Below, piece after piece: positions 37,129 to 49,742 of a stretch of DNA of 64,000 nt. This stretch comes from Actinomycetota bacterium (lineage in GTDB: Bacteria; Actinomycetota; Coriobacteriia; Anaerosomatales; PHET01): NCBI GenBank assembly GCA_029265315.1, contig JAJUJM010000002.1:124001-188000 (forward strand), read 5' to 3'. Made by a program: the position numbers and the translations under genes. The notes beneath the pieces were generated by a model, which did no database searches, was not told the DNA's origin, and saw only the letters and a list, made by a program, of their open reading frames with translations. Position 1 is the first letter of the stretch. Each line of letters opens with the position of its first letter.

Positions 37129-40100
37129 TCAGTAGTGCGTCGCGGCCCGGTCCGTGTGACAGCCGGAGCACCGCGGAACGAGCGAGGTCGGGGTCCTGTC
37201 CCACACGTCGAACCCGTCTACCGCCACGTACGCCCTGGTCGATCCAGCTGACTTCACGCCGGTCACGCGAACGGTGACCGTGTGCGTCCCCGCCGGGATG
37301 ACGCCCGAGTCGAATACCATCGTCTGCGCCACCACGCTGGGCGAATACAGGTCCACCGCTCCCGCGACCGCACCGTCGATGAGCACCTCTGCGCTCCCGA
37401 AGTTGGGCCCTTTGCCGCCTACCACAGCGACCCTGTTGCCCGAGAATTCGATACCGAGCGTCGCGCCCGCCCTGTTCGAGACGCTGCGACGCTGCAGCGA
37501 ATACGCGGTGCCGGACTGTGACGACCACGTGCCCGTCTTGACCACGGTGTTCGCCGGGACATCGCCGATCGCCGGGTGAGAGAAGTCCTCCCTGCGCACC
37601 GGTCGCACGGTCAACGCGTTCGCCGGGTCGTGGCACTCAGGAACAGCACACTGTGACAGGGAGTCCGCGACCGAATCGAACGTCTGGTCACCGGCGGGCA
37701 CGCCGTAGCAGACGCGCCGCTCCTGCGGGGACCGAGCCGGATACTGCGCGTCACCGGTCGCCCCGTGCGTCGCATGACCAGAAGGGATCGTGCCACTGTG
37801 ACACGCGTCGCACGCGGCGGCCGCATGGCAGCTGCCGCACTGGATGGCGCCCTTGGTGACCTGGCCTGGCCAGCCATCGCCGGCATGCAGAGCGTGCAGG
37901 TCGGCGGCGCTCGTGTCCACCGAATCCAACCGGGCGAACGCTCCCGAGGGCGTGATGACGCGTGGAGTGGCGAGCAGCGAGCTCTGCCCCATCACGCCCT
38001 TGTGACACACCGCTCCACAGTTACCGCCTGCGTAGTGGTTGGGGTGTGTGCCTGCAAGACTCGGGTCATGGCAACGAGGGCAGGCGACTGACCGGTCGAC
38101 CGATCCGACACTGGTGAAGTTCGTCTTGTTCACCGCGTAGCCAGGCTGGGTGGTCGCGTGACATGCGGAGCAGTACGAACGATGTACCGGTTGCGCGGAA
38201 TCAGGTCCATGGCACGCGGCTGTCGTGCATGATCGGTCCCAAGATCCCGAGATCCGACTCCTCGCTCCGCCTGCCGCATGGCACGTCTGGCACGGGTTCG
38301 CGCTACCGGCGCTCGTCGGCTTGCTGTGCTCCACGACGATGTCCGCGTCGTGACATGTCGTGCAGGCTGCCTCACCGTCGGCCAGAAGACCGGTCAGTTG
38401 AGCCGATGGGTGCGGGTGGTCATACCCGCTATGACAGGCGTCACATCGGGTTTCGCCCGATGTGATGGCCGCTTGGACGCTCGCATCCGCCGACGAGTGA
38501 CACGTGGTGCAGTCGATAGGCTGGCCGGCATCCGTGAAGCGGCCCGCGTGCTCGGTCGTCAGGTCGGCATAGTGACACGGCCGACACGAACCAGCGACTC
38601 CGCTCGCATCATGGCGAGGCGTCTCGACGAAGAGCGGTGCGGTCAGGCCTCTGCCCGAAGCGACTCCCATCTCCTGGTTGTACGAGAGCACCTTCGTGTG
38701 ACAGGAACGACACGCACTCGCGTTGCCCCAGCTGACATGTGCGTCGGTCCAACGCTCACCGTACTTGAGTATGTTCGGCTTGTGGCAGGTGCAGAAGGAT
38801 GGACTCATGTACGTGGACCGGACGGAAGGAATCAGGTCATTCCCGAAGTAGACATAGTGGGTGTTGCCGTACCTGGGGTCCGTATGGCAGAAACGGCAGT
38901 CGTATCCGGTCGCGTACACGATGCCAGTGGCGTGTACGGTGGCCGGACTCGTGTGGCAGTCCGTGCACGCACTCCGCGCATCGAAATGGGGCATGTGCGG
39001 CGCGGACGAGACCCTGAACTCCCACGTGCGCGTCGCCACGAGTCCGCGCTTGTCTTCCACGATGACCGTGGCGGTGTGCGTCATCTCGTCGGCGAGCGGA
39101 GTGGTGACCTGAGCGCGAGCTTCAGCCGTATCGTACGGGCTGCTGATCTGGGTGAACGGCACATTGATGCCGTCGATGAGGACGCGCTTGAAGATGGGAG
39201 ACCAGTAGGGGTACAGGCTGTCGGCCCTCACGCGGACGAGCGGCGTCGTGTCCGTGACCACTTCCGCTGGAGCCGGTCGCATGAACCACACATCTGGCGC
39301 GGACAATGTGGAGAAGTCGATGGTCTGGGTGGCCACTGTACCGTATGGACCGGTCGCGCTCATGAACAGGGTGTGCTGACCCTCGACGAGATCGGTCTGG
39401 AATCGCACCGTCTTGGCATCCCCGCTCGGGGTGCGTGACACCTCCTGTGCCGTCAGTGGAGTCCCGTCGATTCGAAACTCGGTTGCGCTCAGCGGACCCT
39501 CGGGACAGTTCACGGTCACGGTGGCGGACACGCTCGGCCCGGTGAGCACTGCTCCTTGGGATATGCCTTCGACAAGAAACTCGATGGGGGGAGGCTCCAC
39601 CAAGAAGCTGACGGTGGACGTGGTCGCGTAGCCAGCGTAGTTCGACGTGGCGACCACGAGCTGGTGAGGCCCCGCGGCCAGCCCCGCGCCGATACTCCAG
39701 CGCTCGACGTAGCCACCTGTCGTGGACGTGATCAGCGTGCTTGCCGCAGGCGCACCATCGACAAGGAAGGTCCGCTTGTTGATGGTGCTTGCACCACTGC
39801 TGATGGTCGCCACGACGGAGAAGTCACCAGTAGTGAGCGTCTGACCGTCCGAGATCCCACCGATCTCAACCGAGATGCCGGCAGGCAACACGGTGAATTG
39901 ACGGGTGATGTTGAACGTGTGACCGTTGCCGTTGTTCCCGAACAGGGTCACCGTGTGCACCCCTGGCGTCATGGTCACAACCGCGGAGGCTGCCAGATGC
40001 CAGTTCGGTCCTGTAGTGAAGAGCTGCTTGTTCCCCAGCAAGAAGTTGTTGTCGACGCGCGCGTTCCAAGTCGACACACTGCCGTACGTGCACGTGCTGA

Positions 40101-40680
40101 AATCCCTGACATAGAAGTGCGCAGACACACCCGCGGACGACGTGTACTCTGGGGAGAAGATCCGCACCCATGGCTCGTGATCGCTCGTGTAGCTCCACGT
40201 CTTGGTCGCCTGTTCACCATCCGCACCGGTCACCGTCAAGACCACCGTGTGCGGTCCATCAGGTCGGGGATTGGGGAAGCTGGTCGAAGACGGAATCGTG
40301 GAGATGTCTTTGGTGAAGATGACGTCTGAACCCTCTCGGGTGGCAGTCATTGAGCCGAGGTTGCAGCCGTCCAGCACAAGATTCGCGGTGACGGGCTCAG
40401 CAGCGTCACGAACGACAGCGACAAAGACCGGGTCGCCTCGATTGATGAGGCTGCCTGGCTCAGGCGTGACTGACACGATCGTCATGGCGGGGCCGCCGAG
40501 AAGCGCCCCCGCACTACCCGCGAGCGCCAGAAGCGCAACCGCGAAGGCGGTCAGTGCTATCAGGAGCCCGCGAGAACGCGACCGACGCCGATTCAGTACC
40601 GCCCACAACGACGGGCTGCTCAACTGGCAGGATGTGTCGGTCCCATCGGGCGCGACGATGTCTTTGCGATTCGATTGCAC
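37129..40680 (-). CDS. Large secreted multiheme c-type cytochrome with Ig-like and carbohydrate-binding-like domains
   Basis: 1183 residues. A hydrophobic signal/anchor (about 38-62) follows a charged, long N terminus. Roughly 65-560 are repeated Ig-like beta domains. About 575-1040 is heme-rich, with twelve CxxCH motifs (first CTDCH, CRFCH, CRSCH) plus variant CX3CH (CGAVCH) and two CX4CH (CTTAACH, CAVPECH) sites and one CTCH. A galactose-binding-like domain follows (about 1050-1165), then a final CSGCH. That makes 13 canonical sites and up to 17 hemes. The GTG start was chosen for GGGGGGG upstream; a longer frame would run through the tRNA gene. Likely extracytoplasmic electron transfer; no other cytochrome gene is adjacent. 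Confidence 0.88.
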   Translation of the reverse strand: MQSNRKDIVAPDGTDTSCQLSSPSLWAVLNRRRSRSRGLLIALTAFAVALLALAGSAGALLGGPAMTIVSVTPEPGSLINRGDPVFVAVVRDAAEPVTANLVLDGCNLGSMTATREGSDVIFTKDISTIPSSTSFPNPRPDGPHTVVLTVTGADGEQATKTWSYTSDHEPWVRIFSPEYTSSAGVSAHFYVRDFSTCTYGSVSTWNARVDNNFLLGNKQLFTTGPNWHLAASAVVTMTPGVHTVTLFGNNGNGHTFNITRQFTVLPAGISVEIGGISDGQTLTTGDFSVVATISSGASTINKRTFLVDGAPAASTLITSTTGGYVERWSIGAGLAAGPHQLVVATSNYAGYATTSTVSFLVEPPPIEFLVEGISQGAVLTGPSVSATVTVNCPEGPLSATEFRIDGTPLTAQEVSRTPSGDAKTVRFQTDLVEGQHTLFMSATGPYGTVATQTIDFSTLSAPDVWFMRPAPAEVVTDTTPLVRVRADSLYPYWSPIFKRVLIDGINVPFTQISSPYDTAEARAQVTTPLADEMTHTATVIVEDKRGLVATRTWEFRVSSAPHMPHFDARSACTDCHTSPATVHATGIVYATGYDCRFCHTDPRYGNTHYVYFGNDLIPSVRSTYMSPSFCTCHKPNILKYGERWTDAHVSWGNASACRSCHTKVLSYNQEMGVASGRGLTAPLFVETPRHDASGVAGSCRPCHYADLTTEHAGRFTDAGQPIDCTTCHSSADASVQAAITSGETRCDACHSGYDHPHPSAQLTGLLADGEAACTTCHDADIVVEHSKPTSAGSANPCQTCHAAGGARSRISGSWDRSCTTAACHGPDSAQPVHRSYCSACHATTQPGYAVNKTNFTSVGSVDRSVACPRCHDPSLAGTHPNHYAGGNCGAVCHKGVMGQSSLLATPRVITPSGAFARLDSVDTSAADLHALHAGDGWPGQVTKGAIQCGSCHAAAACDACHSGTIPSGHATHGATGDAQYPARSPQERRVCYGVPAGDQTFDSVADSLSQCAVPECHDPANALTVRPVRREDFSHPAIGDVPANTVVKTGTWSSQSGTAYSLQRRSVSNRAGATLGIEFSGNRVAVVGGKGPNFGSAEVLIDGAVAGAVDLYSPSVVAQTMVFDSGVIPAGTHTVTVRVTGVKSAGSTRAYVAVDGFDVWDRTPTSLVPRCSGCHTDRAATHY

Positions 40681-40839
40681 GAGCCCCCCCGTCTCCACTT
40701 CCGCGCGGATAACCCCAACCCGGCCATTGTACGCGGCATGTGTTAAACAACATGAGCGAACCACGACAGACTTATGCGCCCATACAGCGAGGATGTCAAC
40801 CAGCATCGGGACTTTCGGTATACTCGTCGTCGCGTCGGC

Positions 40840-40925
40840 GCCCGGGTGGTGGAATGGCAGACACGGAGGTCTCAAAAACCTCTGGGGGAAACCCCGTGTG
40901 GGTTCGACTCCCACCCCGGGCACCA
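40840..40925 (+). tRNA. tRNA-Leu (anticodon CAA)
   Basis: 86-nt class II tRNA. Acceptor stem GCCCGGG/CCCGGGC, anticodon loop CTCAAAA between GAGGT and ACCTC giving anticodon CAA (reads UUG), a long variable arm, T-arm GGTTCGACTCC and encoded CCA. A TATACT -10 at 40819-40824 fits its promoter. It ends 1 nt before the stop codon of the convergent MFS gene. Confidence 0.97.
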
Positions 40926-40926
40926 C

Positions 40927-42213
40927 TCACGCATCGTCGGCGGATTCCCTCGCCGCCTTCCCTGCCACCAGGTATAGCGGAGCGCTGGACAGAAACCCCA
41001 GCGAGCCGACGAACCACGCGACCGGAATGGAGGCTCTGTCGCTCAAACACCCAAGCGCCGGCTGACCCACCCCGCCGCCGGCGTCGGCGAACAGCGCGTC
41101 AAGTGAAAGCACCGTCGCCCGTTCCGCCGATGGGATGTGCTCGTTGATGAATGCGGAGCGCACCGGACCGTATGCGCCGAAGACCGCTCCCCACGCGATC
41201 CACAGGATGATGGCGAGCGCGGCCGGCACGACTCCGGGGGCCTTCAGCACGAATCCGACCCCCGCGATTCCCACTGCGATCGCGAACTGCATGGCTGCGG
41301 CGACAGCGCACACCTCTGCCGGGTCTCGTCGTGAGGCGCCGACCCCCATGATGCGTCCCACGAGCGCGTTGCCGCCGATGCTCGCCGCCGAGAACGCCGC
41401 CTGCACCACGCCGAGCAGCCACACGTGCTCGCGTCCCAGCAATTGGAGCACATATGGTTGCCACACGTAGAAGGCATACATGAAGAAGACGCCGTTCAGG
41501 CCTGAGACGAGAAGAAGTGGTCTGACCACACGGCTACGCCAACCGTAGCGCACGCCTGCGGCCAGTATGCGCCGTGACTCATCGCCGAAGCTCGCCAGCG
41601 ACAGCACACGTGGTTCGAACCCCACGTCGTGCACAAGCGTCCACACGACTCCGAAGACCGCCACCAGAAGCGCCGCTCTCACCAAGAACGGCAGCGCGAG
41701 GTCCACTTGACCAAGCAAACCGCCAAGCACGGACCCGACGAGCATGCCGCTTCCGAAGGCGATCTGACCCCGCGCGAAGACGCGTTCCGTCGGTTCGGTG
41801 GACCCCGTCGCTGCAAGCGCGTCGACGACCCACGCCTCAACGGCCCCCGTCTGGAAGGTGAACCCGAGTCCGAGCAGTACACTCGCCCCGACGAACCCCG
41901 CCATGCCCCAATCGAACATCGGCGTGGCCACGTAGAGCATCGTTGAGAAGGCGAGCGTCCCGGCAGCCAGTAGAATCGATGCGCGACGGCCGATCGTATC
42001 GGCGATAACGCCGGTCGGTACCTCGAAGAAGAGCTGCGCCAGCGTGAACGAGCCGTTCACGACCATCACCTGGAAGATGGTGAGCCCACCCTCGCGGATG
42101 AGGAACACGGTGTTGATGGCCCAGATGAGAGACGCGGCCAACGCGAAGAGGCCGCCGGACCACAGGTAGGCCGCGACGACGGTGCGCGGCGTGTGATCGG
42201 TCCGGGCTGCCAT
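40927..42213 (-). CDS. MFS transporter
   Basis: 428 residues with about 12 hydrophobic segments. Family marks are the loop 2-3 region ADTIGRRASILLAAG (motif A-like) and a related repeat in the second half. Substrate unknown; drug or small-molecule efflux is the usual guess for such proteins. The ATG start shares a base with the SDR stop (TGATG), so the two are translationally coupled. An earlier in-frame GTG is unlikely. Confidence 0.88.
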   Translation of the reverse strand: MAARTDHTPRTVVAAYLWSGGLFALAASLIWAINTVFLIREGGLTIFQVMVVNGSFTLAQLFFEVPTGVIADTIGRRASILLAAGTLAFSTMLYVATPMFDWGMAGFVGASVLLGLGFTFQTGAVEAWVVDALAATGSTEPTERVFARGQIAFGSGMLVGSVLGGLLGQVDLALPFLVRAALLVAVFGVVWTLVHDVGFEPRVLSLASFGDESRRILAAGVRYGWRSRVVRPLLLVSGLNGVFFMYAFYVWQPYVLQLLGREHVWLLGVVQAAFSAASIGGNALVGRIMGVGASRRDPAEVCAVAAAMQFAIAVGIAGVGFVLKAPGVVPAALAIILWIAWGAVFGAYGPVRSAFINEHIPSAERATVLSLDALFADAGGGVGQPALGCLSDRASIPVAWFVGSLGFLSSAPLYLVAGKAARESADDA

Positions 42214-43088
42214 CACCGGGCCTGTACCCGCGGCGCCCCCGTGACGCTCTCGGTCCACTCCCACAGGCGCGACCATGCACGTGCATCACGGCTGACCGGC
42301 GAGGACCGCTTGGGCTTGCGCCGATACCAGTAGCGCCCACTCATCCCCGCGACCTCAGACGACGTGGCAAGGAAGACCGCCGTGTCGGCACCCTGCTCGG
42401 GAGTGAGCTTCGGGACGAACCGGTCCCACAGCCAGCCCTGCGCGCCCCAACCATCGCGCCCGAAGCCGGTCGAGACGACACCAGGATGCATGGCATTCGA
42501 TGTGACTCGCGTGCCCTCCATGCGACGGGCGAGCTCGTAGGCGAACATGATGTTCGCCAGTTTCGAGCGAGCGTAGGCCCCGAACGGGGACCACCGCCGC
42601 TTCATCTCGAGGTCATTGAAGTCGAGCCCGCGCCACGCGGCGAAGTGAACATCACTCGACACGGTGACGATGCGGGCGCCGGTGGCGGCCATCACGGGCA
42701 TCAGCTCCGCGGTCAGAAGGTGGTGGGACAGGTGGTTCACCTGCATCGTGAGCTCGTGCCCGTCGACGGTCACGCGTCGCTCGGGCGCGATGAGCCCCGC
42801 GTTGTTGATGAGCACGTCGATCCGGTCGAACTCGGCGCGCACCGAGGCGGCTGCCGCGCGAACACTGTCGAATGAGGCCAGGTCGCTCTCGATCACGCTC
42901 AGACACGTCTCATCGCCGGTCAGTGCCGCGACCTCACGACGCAAGCCCTCACCACGCGACGTGTCGCGGACCAAGGCGACGACGCGCGCGCCACGTTTCG
43001 CAAGCCCCACGGCCGCCGCCCGCCCGATACCCGACGTAGCTCCGGTGATGGCGATGGTCCGGCTTGCGAAAGCGCCATCGCTAGTCAC
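42213..43088 (-). CDS. Short-chain dehydrogenase/reductase
   Basis: 291 residues, retinol dehydrogenase/WW-domain oxidoreductase-like SDR. NAD(P)-binding TGATSGIGRAA, structural NNAG, catalytic Ser in VSSDVH and the YARSK (YxxxK) catalytic pair are all present; Arg in the cofactor region suggests NADP. Substrate unknown. The GTG start overlaps the L,D-transpeptidase stop by 8 nt, placing it second in a three-gene unit (transpeptidase, SDR, MFS). Confidence 0.88.
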   Translation of the reverse strand: MTSDGAFASRTIAITGATSGIGRAAAVGLAKRGARVVALVRDTSRGEGLRREVAALTGDETCLSVIESDLASFDSVRAAAASVRAEFDRIDVLINNAGLIAPERRVTVDGHELTMQVNHLSHHLLTAELMPVMAATGARIVTVSSDVHFAAWRGLDFNDLEMKRRWSPFGAYARSKLANIMFAYELARRMEGTRVTSNAMHPGVVSTGFGRDGWGAQGWLWDRFVPKLTPEQGADTAVFLATSSEVAGMSGRYWYRRKPKRSSPVSRDARAWSRLWEWTESVTGAPRVQAR

Positions 43089-44400
43089 GCGTCACCACCA
43101 TCGTGCCCAAAGGCACCTGAGGCCACAGTTCAAGGACGTCACGGTTGTACATACGGATGCAGCCGTGCGACGCACGCGTGCCGATGACCCACTCCTGGTT
43201 GGTGCCGTGGATGCCATAGGCCGTGTAGACGTAGCGATAGCCGCGGCTTGTACGCACCTGCTTGAACAGGCGCATCTTGCGCGGTCCGAACACGCCTGAC
43301 GAGTAATACTTCGCGTCGATGCGCCAGATGCGGTTCGGCGTGGTCCAGCCCACCTTGCCATGCGCGATCGGGTAGACCTTCTTGAGCTCTCCGTTGCGGA
43401 CCCAGTAGAGCCTGAACTCCGATTTGTCGATGACGATGTAGGTGCTCCACGGGTAGTCGAACGGAGGCGGCGTGAACGCTCGCAACGGTGTACCCGAAAC
43501 GTAGAAGGCGTCGACGTCGACCGCGGTGCCTGTGCTCGAGCCGAAGCTCTTCGCGCCGAGCGCACGTATCGTGACCAGGTGCGTGGTGTTCGCAAGCCCG
43601 CTCGCCGCCCACAAGACCCGGCGTTCAGCGCTTCCGGAGGGCGCTCCGCCCACAACCCCGACGCGCTTCCCATCGAGCAGCACCTCGGCTTTGCCGCTAC
43701 GGGCGTACTTTCGGCCCACCCATGTGACAGCGGTCCCCCTGAACTTCAGAAGATACGTCGCGCCACGCGAAGTGGCCGCCAGAGCTGAGCCGCCACTCGC
43801 ACCATCAGAGCTGCGGCGCCGCCACGTGCCCGTGCGCTTCAGACGCACGTCGGACTCCTGCAGCACTGCGCCGGCTCCTCCGAGGCGCTCAAGTGGAGTC
43901 CCGGTGATGTCGAACGCGTCCACGGAGAACCACGTGCCCTTGGAACCGCGTTCGCGCTGACCGGTGAGTGTCAGCTTGAGTGTGTGCTCGCCGGGCGGCA
44001 GCTCCTCGCTCCTCCAGACCACCACCTGGTCCGCCGTTCTCGTGGCAAACGTCGAGACGGTCGCGACCTCGGAGCCGTCGACCTCTATGCGAGCGATACC
44101 GCGATCGGGCGCGACCGGCGAGACCAGCGAGATGCGCGTTCCGTCGAAGCGCACGGTCACCGAGGAGCCCGCCTTGTGCGTCGAACGGTGGCTGGCGCCA
44201 GAGGACCGGCCGTACCACCGGTACGTCCACGCTCCCGAGAAAGCGACGCGCATGTCGTCGTCTTCGAGCCGAACCGAAGGCGAGGTCTCGCGTGTGCCGG
44301 CGGGCGGAGAGGGCTCATCGGCGAATCCGACACCGGCTCCTGCTGAGAACACCGCGACGGTCGCCCCGACCATGCACGCCAATCTCGCCCAGCGACGCAT
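43081..44400 (-). CDS. Secreted L,D-transpeptidase (YkuD) with two galactose-binding-like repeats
   Basis: 439 residues. A signal peptide (hydrophobic LACMVGATVAVFSAGAGVGF) is followed by two related beta-sandwich repeats (about 50-165 and 170-290; each with a Trp/Ser-rich opening and an aromatic-GTP-type end). A C-terminal YkuD domain (about 305-439) has GIHGTNQ and the catalytic ASHGCIRMYNRD. It forms 3-3 peptidoglycan cross-links or attaches proteins to the wall. The ATG start is well supported by GAAGGGGAGGG. The repeats resemble the late domain of the multiheme cytochrome. A palindrome CTGTTC-CT-GAACAG (44424-44437) lies just upstream. Confidence 0.92.
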   Translation of the reverse strand: MRRWARLACMVGATVAVFSAGAGVGFADEPSPPAGTRETSPSVRLEDDDMRVAFSGAWTYRWYGRSSGASHRSTHKAGSSVTVRFDGTRISLVSPVAPDRGIARIEVDGSEVATVSTFATRTADQVVVWRSEELPPGEHTLKLTLTGQRERGSKGTWFSVDAFDITGTPLERLGGAGAVLQESDVRLKRTGTWRRRSSDGASGGSALAATSRGATYLLKFRGTAVTWVGRKYARSGKAEVLLDGKRVGVVGGAPSGSAERRVLWAASGLANTTHLVTIRALGAKSFGSSTGTAVDVDAFYVSGTPLRAFTPPPFDYPWSTYIVIDKSEFRLYWVRNGELKKVYPIAHGKVGWTTPNRIWRIDAKYYSSGVFGPRKMRLFKQVRTSRGYRYVYTAYGIHGTNQEWVIGTRASHGCIRMYNRDVLELWPQVPLGTMVVTRD

Positions 44401-44591
44401 CGCACCCTCCCCTTCGCAGCATCCTGTTCCTGAACAGCGCCCCCACGTGATTATGGCATGAACGCGAGCCGCCCCGAGGCGCTGCGATGTGGCGAGGGCT
44501 GGATGAAGCGAGGATTCGATGAGGCGTGGGCTCGATGAGGCCCAAGCTTGAAGAGGCACGTACCGCGCGCGACCGCGGCGGACGTCAGCGT

Positions 44592-47229
<2,638 letters not shown>

Positions 47230-47246
<17 letters not shown>

Positions 47247-49173
47247 CCTGATCCGCCACCTCGGTCTGCTCCTCCGCTTCCACCGGCTTGTCAGAACCCG
47301 CGAACACGGACTCCGTGGCGTCTGACTCCTGGGCTCCGGACTCGAACCCGGCCAACACCCCGGCGATGGCCTCACGGAGCTCAGGCGTGTCCGCCGGAGG
47401 CGCCCCGGCGGTGCCCGCGAGCGCGGCGGCGAGATGGGCGCCCGGGCCCTCGGCCCACGTGAGCAGAGCGGCTTCCGCATCCCCGATGCGCTCCATGGGT
47501 ACCCGGTCGAACTGGCCGTTGATCACGGCGAACAGCACGACGACCTCCTGCTCGAGGGTGAGCGGCCGGTGCAGCGGTTGCCTCAGCAGCTCGCGGGCCC
47601 TCTCTCCTCTCGTCAGCTGCTGCTGGGTGGCCTCATCGACCTCCGCGCCGAACTTGACGAAACGCGCCATCTCCTCGAACTGCGCGAGGTCGATCCGCAG
47701 GCGTCCGGCAACCTTCTTCAAGCCCGCGCTCTGGGCCGACCCGCCGACGCGGCTCACGGAAAGGCCGGAGTCCATGGCAGGCCGGCGCCCTTCGTTGAAT
47801 GACGCCGCGTCAAGCACGATCTGGCCGTCGCAGATCGAGATCACGTTGGTCGGGATGAACGCTGAGATGTCTCCGGCGAGCGTCTCGACGATGGGCAGCG
47901 CCGTGAGCGATCCCCCGCCTTGTGCGGCGCTCAAGTGTCCGGCCCGCTCCAACAGTCGCGAATGGACGTAGAAGATGTCCCCGGGGTACGCCTCCCGACC
48001 CACCGGCCGCTCGAGCAGCGCCGATATCTCGCGATACGTGACCGCGTGCTTCGACAGGTCGTCGAAGACGACGAGCGCGTCACCGCCCCGGTCCATGAAG
48101 TACTCACCGATGGCGCATGCCGCGTACGGCGCCAGATAGCGATACGCGGGCGGATCGGCCGGCAGGGCGGTCACGACGGCCGTGTGCGCCAAGGCCCCCT
48201 CCTCGCGCAACGTCGCGACCACACTGGCGACCGTGGATGCCTTCTGACCGATCGCGCAGTACACGCAGGCGACGTCGCGGTCCTTCTGGGCGAGGATCGT
48301 GTCTATCGCGATCGAGGACTTGCCTATGCTCCGATCGCCCACGATGAGCTCGCGCTGGCCCCGCCCGATCGGCACCAGGGCGTCGATGGCCTTGATGCCC
48401 GTGTGTAGGGGCGTGTCCACAGGGCTACGATCGACCACCCGCGGTGCGGCACGCTCCACGGGATACCAGGACTCGGGCACGATCCCGCCCATGCCGTCCA
48501 TGGGCCGCCCCAGCGCATCGACCACCCGCCCCAGGAGCGCCTCCCCCACCGGCACGCGCACCGCATGCCCCAGCCGACGGACGTCCGACCCTTCACGCAC
48601 CGCACGCTCGTCGCCTAGAAGGACCACCCCCACCTCCTGCTCGCGCAGGGTGAACGCGATGCCCTGGACCCCGCCTTCGAACTCGACCGCCTCTTGGCTT
48701 CCTGCGTCCCGCAACCCAGCGACGACCGCGACGCCATCTCCCACCCGTACCACGTGGCCGGTGTCAGAGAGTTGCTCGACCGCGGGCTCAGGACACGTGG
48801 CCGCCAGAGCGCCCGCGAGCCACTGGAAGACGTCCTTCGCATCAGTGAGCTCTCCTCGCTCCACGTGGTCCTTCAGCTCACGCTCGATGCTGGACAGCCA
48901 CATGACGCGCGGGTCCAGTACGATCCGTCCCGTGTCGCCCACGTGAAGCACGGCGCCGGCGTCCATCGTGGGCACCACGTGCGTCTCCACCGCGATCTCA
49001 CGCCCGGCGGCCTCACACAACGCATCGTGAACGCTCGCGACAACCCTGTCATCGAGACACGTGCGCGAACACAGCGTCACCCGAGCGCCCTCGAAGACAC
49101 CGAGCAGACGCCGCAAGGCCTCGGTGTCGAGCCGGACGCGGTCCGACGCGTCTCTTGACCGGCTCACGTTCAT
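47230..49173 (-). CDS. atpA: ATP synthase alpha subunit with N-terminal delta-like domain (delta-alpha fusion)
   Basis: 647 residues; ordinary alpha is about 500-510. Residues from about 130 on are alpha: HVVRVGDGVAVV, Walker A GDRSIGKSS, GGSLTALPIVET, SVSRVGGSAQ. Residues about 12-110 do not belong to alpha but match the C-terminal domain of the delta/OSCP stator subunit (ARVTLCSRTCLDDRVV, then a beta hairpin around GAVLHVGDTGRIVLDP and helix IERELKDH). No separate delta gene exists in the operon. An acidic tail of about 60 residues ends the protein. The ATG start overlaps b' by 4 nt. The fusion interpretation rests on my reading of weak similarity. Confidence 0.88.
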
Positions 49174-49727
49174 GACGGCCGTGCCGCCGTTTGCTCGGGA
49201 AGCGCGGCCGAGACCGCATCCTGAATCGACCGACGCTGCTCGGATACGGTGAGTCGCTCGTTCAGTATCCCTCGCGTCGCCCCAGCCACGGTCTCGACGA
49301 GCGTATCTCGTATCTCCATGTGCATCTCGAGCGTCTCGCGGGCGATCGTCTCCTCGGCGCGGGCCAGCGCCTCAGCGTATGCGGCGTCACCCTCGGCCGT
49401 ACCCGTGGCCTCTATCGCCTTCGCGCGCGCATGCGCTTCGGCCAGGATCTCACGGGCCTCGCGACGCGCATCGCGCACCAGCGTCGAAGCTTCGTGATGC
49501 GCATCGGCCAGCGCCTGCTCGGCGCCGGACGCCTCCACCAGACGGGAGCGGATGCGAGCGTCCCGTTCCGCGAGCATGTTGACGACGATGCCCTTGCGAC
49601 GCCCCACCCCGATCGCTCCGATGTAGACGATCGCAAGGAGCACGACGAACTGAACCACTTCGGCGATGAGTCGTACCGGCTCGGCGGACGCCTCGTGCAC
49701 GATCTCGCCCAGGATCTCAGAGACCAC
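49170..49727 (-). CDS. ATP synthase b' (second peripheral-stalk) subunit
   Basis: 185 residues: one N-terminal transmembrane helix (about 18-42, VVQFVVLLAIVYIGAIGVG) followed by a long charged helix rich in Ala/Glu/Arg. It is the second of two adjacent b-type genes, as in organisms with heterodimeric b/b' stalks. GTG start with GGAGG upstream. Its 3' end overlaps the delta-alpha fusion, consistent with stalk assembly onto the fused delta-like domain. Confidence 0.85.
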   Translation of the reverse strand: MVSEILGEIVHEASAEPVRLIAEVVQFVVLLAIVYIGAIGVGRRKGIVVNMLAERDARIRSRLVEASGAEQALADAHHEASTLVRDARREAREILAEAHARAKAIEATGTAEGDAAYAEALARAEETIARETLEMHMEIRDTLVETVAGATRGILNERLTVSEQRRSIQDAVSAALPEQTAARPS

Positions 49728-49742
49728 GGCGATGCCACCTCC

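Noticed and set aside
40681-40926. N-terminal extension of the multiheme cytochrome to 40926
   Set aside because: It would translate the antisense strand of tRNA-Leu and lacks a ribosome binding site; the GTG at 40680 has a strong one and precedes the signal segment.
44424-44437. LexA-type operator before the L,D-transpeptidase gene
   Set aside because: The palindrome is GTTC-CT-GAAC, the opposite arrangement to actinobacterial LexA boxes (GAAC-n4-GTTC), and the gene has no SOS connection.
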